Assembly (NCBI GenBank): GCA_900766895.1
Contig: CAAFXF010000068.1
Span: 1-14,718, forward strand
Length of the DNA stretch: 14,718 nucleotides
Direction: 5' to 3'
Source: Clostridia bacterium
Lineage (GTDB): Bacteria; Bacillota; Clostridia; Oscillospirales; Acutalibacteraceae
Shown: positions 13,956 to 14,718 of the stretch, one piece after another
How the letters are laid out: each line of letters begins with the position of its first letter
Position numbering within the stretch: position 1 is the first letter of the stretch
Made by a program: the position numbers and the translations under genes
Notes under the pieces: generated by a model
Databases searched by the model: none
The model's input: only the letters and a program-made list of their open reading frames with translations
Told to the model about the DNA's origin: nothing

Positions 13956-14699
13956 TTATTCAGCAGCTTCTTCCTCTGCAGGAGCTTCCTCTGCGATAGG
14001 AGCAACTGCATCCTCGCCATCTCTACCCTCGATAACAGCGTTTGCCATTGCACCTGCAATAAGCTTTACTGCACGGATAGCGTCATCGTTACCCGGGATA
14101 ACGTAATCGATTTCGTCTGGGTCACAGTTTGTATCAACGATAGCAACGATTGGAAGACCAAGCTTTGTTGCCTCTGATACAGCGATTCTTTCCTTGCGAG
14201 GATCTACGATGAACATTGCATCTGGAACCTTCTTCATTTCTGTGATACCGCCAAGGTACTTTTCAAGCTTTTCGATTTCAAGCTCAAGGCCTGCAACCTC
14301 CTTCTTTGGAAGAAGATCAAATGTGCCGTCCTCCTGCATCTTCTTGAGCTGTGCAAGACGAGCAACACGACCGCGGATTGTCTTGAAGTTTGTGAGCATA
14401 CCGCCAAGCCATCTTGCGTTTACATAAGGCATTGAGCAACGGATTGCTTCCTCCTTAACGCTGTCCTGAGCCTGCTTCTTTGTACCAACAAATATAATGC
14501 TTCCGCCGTTTGCAGCAAGGTCACGAACGAACATATATGCTTCGTCGAGCTTCTTTACTGTCTTCTGCAAGTCAATGATATAAATACCATTTCTTTCTGT
14601 GAAGATGTACTCAGCCATTTTAGGATTCCATCTTCTTGTTTGGTGACCAAAGTGTACACCTGCTTCTAAGAGCTGTTTCATTGAAACTACGTTTGCCAT
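13956..14699 (-). CDS. rpsB: 30S ribosomal protein S2
   Basis: The 247-residue protein is a complete S2: LLEAGVHFGHQTRRWNPKM at the start, NGIYIIDLQKT, the signature RWLGGMLTNFKTI (about 96-108), PDAMFIVDPRKE and the C-terminal LPIVAIVDTNCDPDEIDYVIPGNDDAIR. The last about 20 residues are an Ala/Glu-rich acidic tail, common in Firmicutes. GGAGG lies nine bases before the ATG. It is followed by tsf, the conserved pair found in nearly all bacteria. The promoter lies beyond the end of the window. Confidence 0.98.
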   Translation of the reverse strand: MANVVSMKQLLEAGVHFGHQTRRWNPKMAEYIFTERNGIYIIDLQKTVKKLDEAYMFVRDLAANGGSIIFVGTKKQAQDSVKEEAIRCSMPYVNARWLGGMLTNFKTIRGRVARLAQLKKMQEDGTFDLLPKKEVAGLELEIEKLEKYLGGITEMKKVPDAMFIVDPRKERIAVSEATKLGLPIVAIVDTNCDPDEIDYVIPGNDDAIRAVKLIAGAMANAVIEGRDGEDAVAPIAEEAPAEEEAAE

Positions 14700-14718
14700 T
14701 TTTCATTTCCTCCTTTAA

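Noticed and set aside
1..14718. Mobile element, CRISPR, toxin-antitoxin or phage defence genes
   Set aside because: No transposase, integrase, terminal repeats, spaced direct repeats or known defence domains were seen. The YhgE/Pip name refers to phage entry in lactococci and is not evidence of defence here.

Overview
The window looks like one end of a metagenomic contig from an AT-rich, anaerobic, low-GC Gram-positive bacterium, probably a gut Clostridia (Oscillospirales/Ruminococcaceae type). I infer this from strong GGAGG-type ribosome binding sites, TTGACA/TATAAT promoters, a rubrerythrin, a radical-SAM sulfatase-maturating enzyme and the gene families present. Species cannot be read from the sequence. 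Bases 1-19 are residual Illumina adapter, so real genome sequence starts at about base 20.

Layout. (1) 20-1585, minus strand: a small acidic-tailed membrane protein, translationally coupled to a truncated YhgE/Pip-type membrane protein, behind a perfect consensus promoter. (2) 1613-6521: a sulfate-ester module. On the minus strand is an anaerobic sulfatase-maturating enzyme (anSME). Divergent from it, on the plus strand, is a three-gene cluster of a TauE/TSUP anion exporter, a leaderless Cys-type sulfatase and a GPH cation symporter. The module ends in a strong bidirectional terminator. A perfect promoter at 1643-1671 points antisense through anSME toward this operon. (3) 6547-7855, minus: rubrerythrin, an ArsC/Spx-like thioredoxin-fold protein and a short MGMT/alkyltransferase-like protein. 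(4) 7916-10184, minus: a 722-residue GPH-like carrier with a 260-residue helical C-terminal extension and no acidic residues at the family's helix II cation site. (5) 10231-12747, minus: a GT87-like glycosyltransferase and a membrane-anchored metallophosphoesterase, separated by an orphan coding-like frame without a start. (6) 12766-14718, minus: tsf and rpsB, a conserved housekeeping pair; the EF-Ts is unusually long.

How the genes work together. The clearest system is region 2. The GPH symporter would bring in a small sulfated solute, the cytosolic sulfatase (formylglycine made from Cys47 by the neighbouring anSME) would remove sulfate, and the TSUP protein would expel the released sulfur oxyanion. 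No gene that would consume the desulfated product is visible. The module is an inference from gene order, the missing signal peptide and intact catalytic motifs; the substrate is unknown. No CRISPR array, tRNA, rRNA or insertion sequence was seen. No gene-free stretch exceeds about 250 bp.
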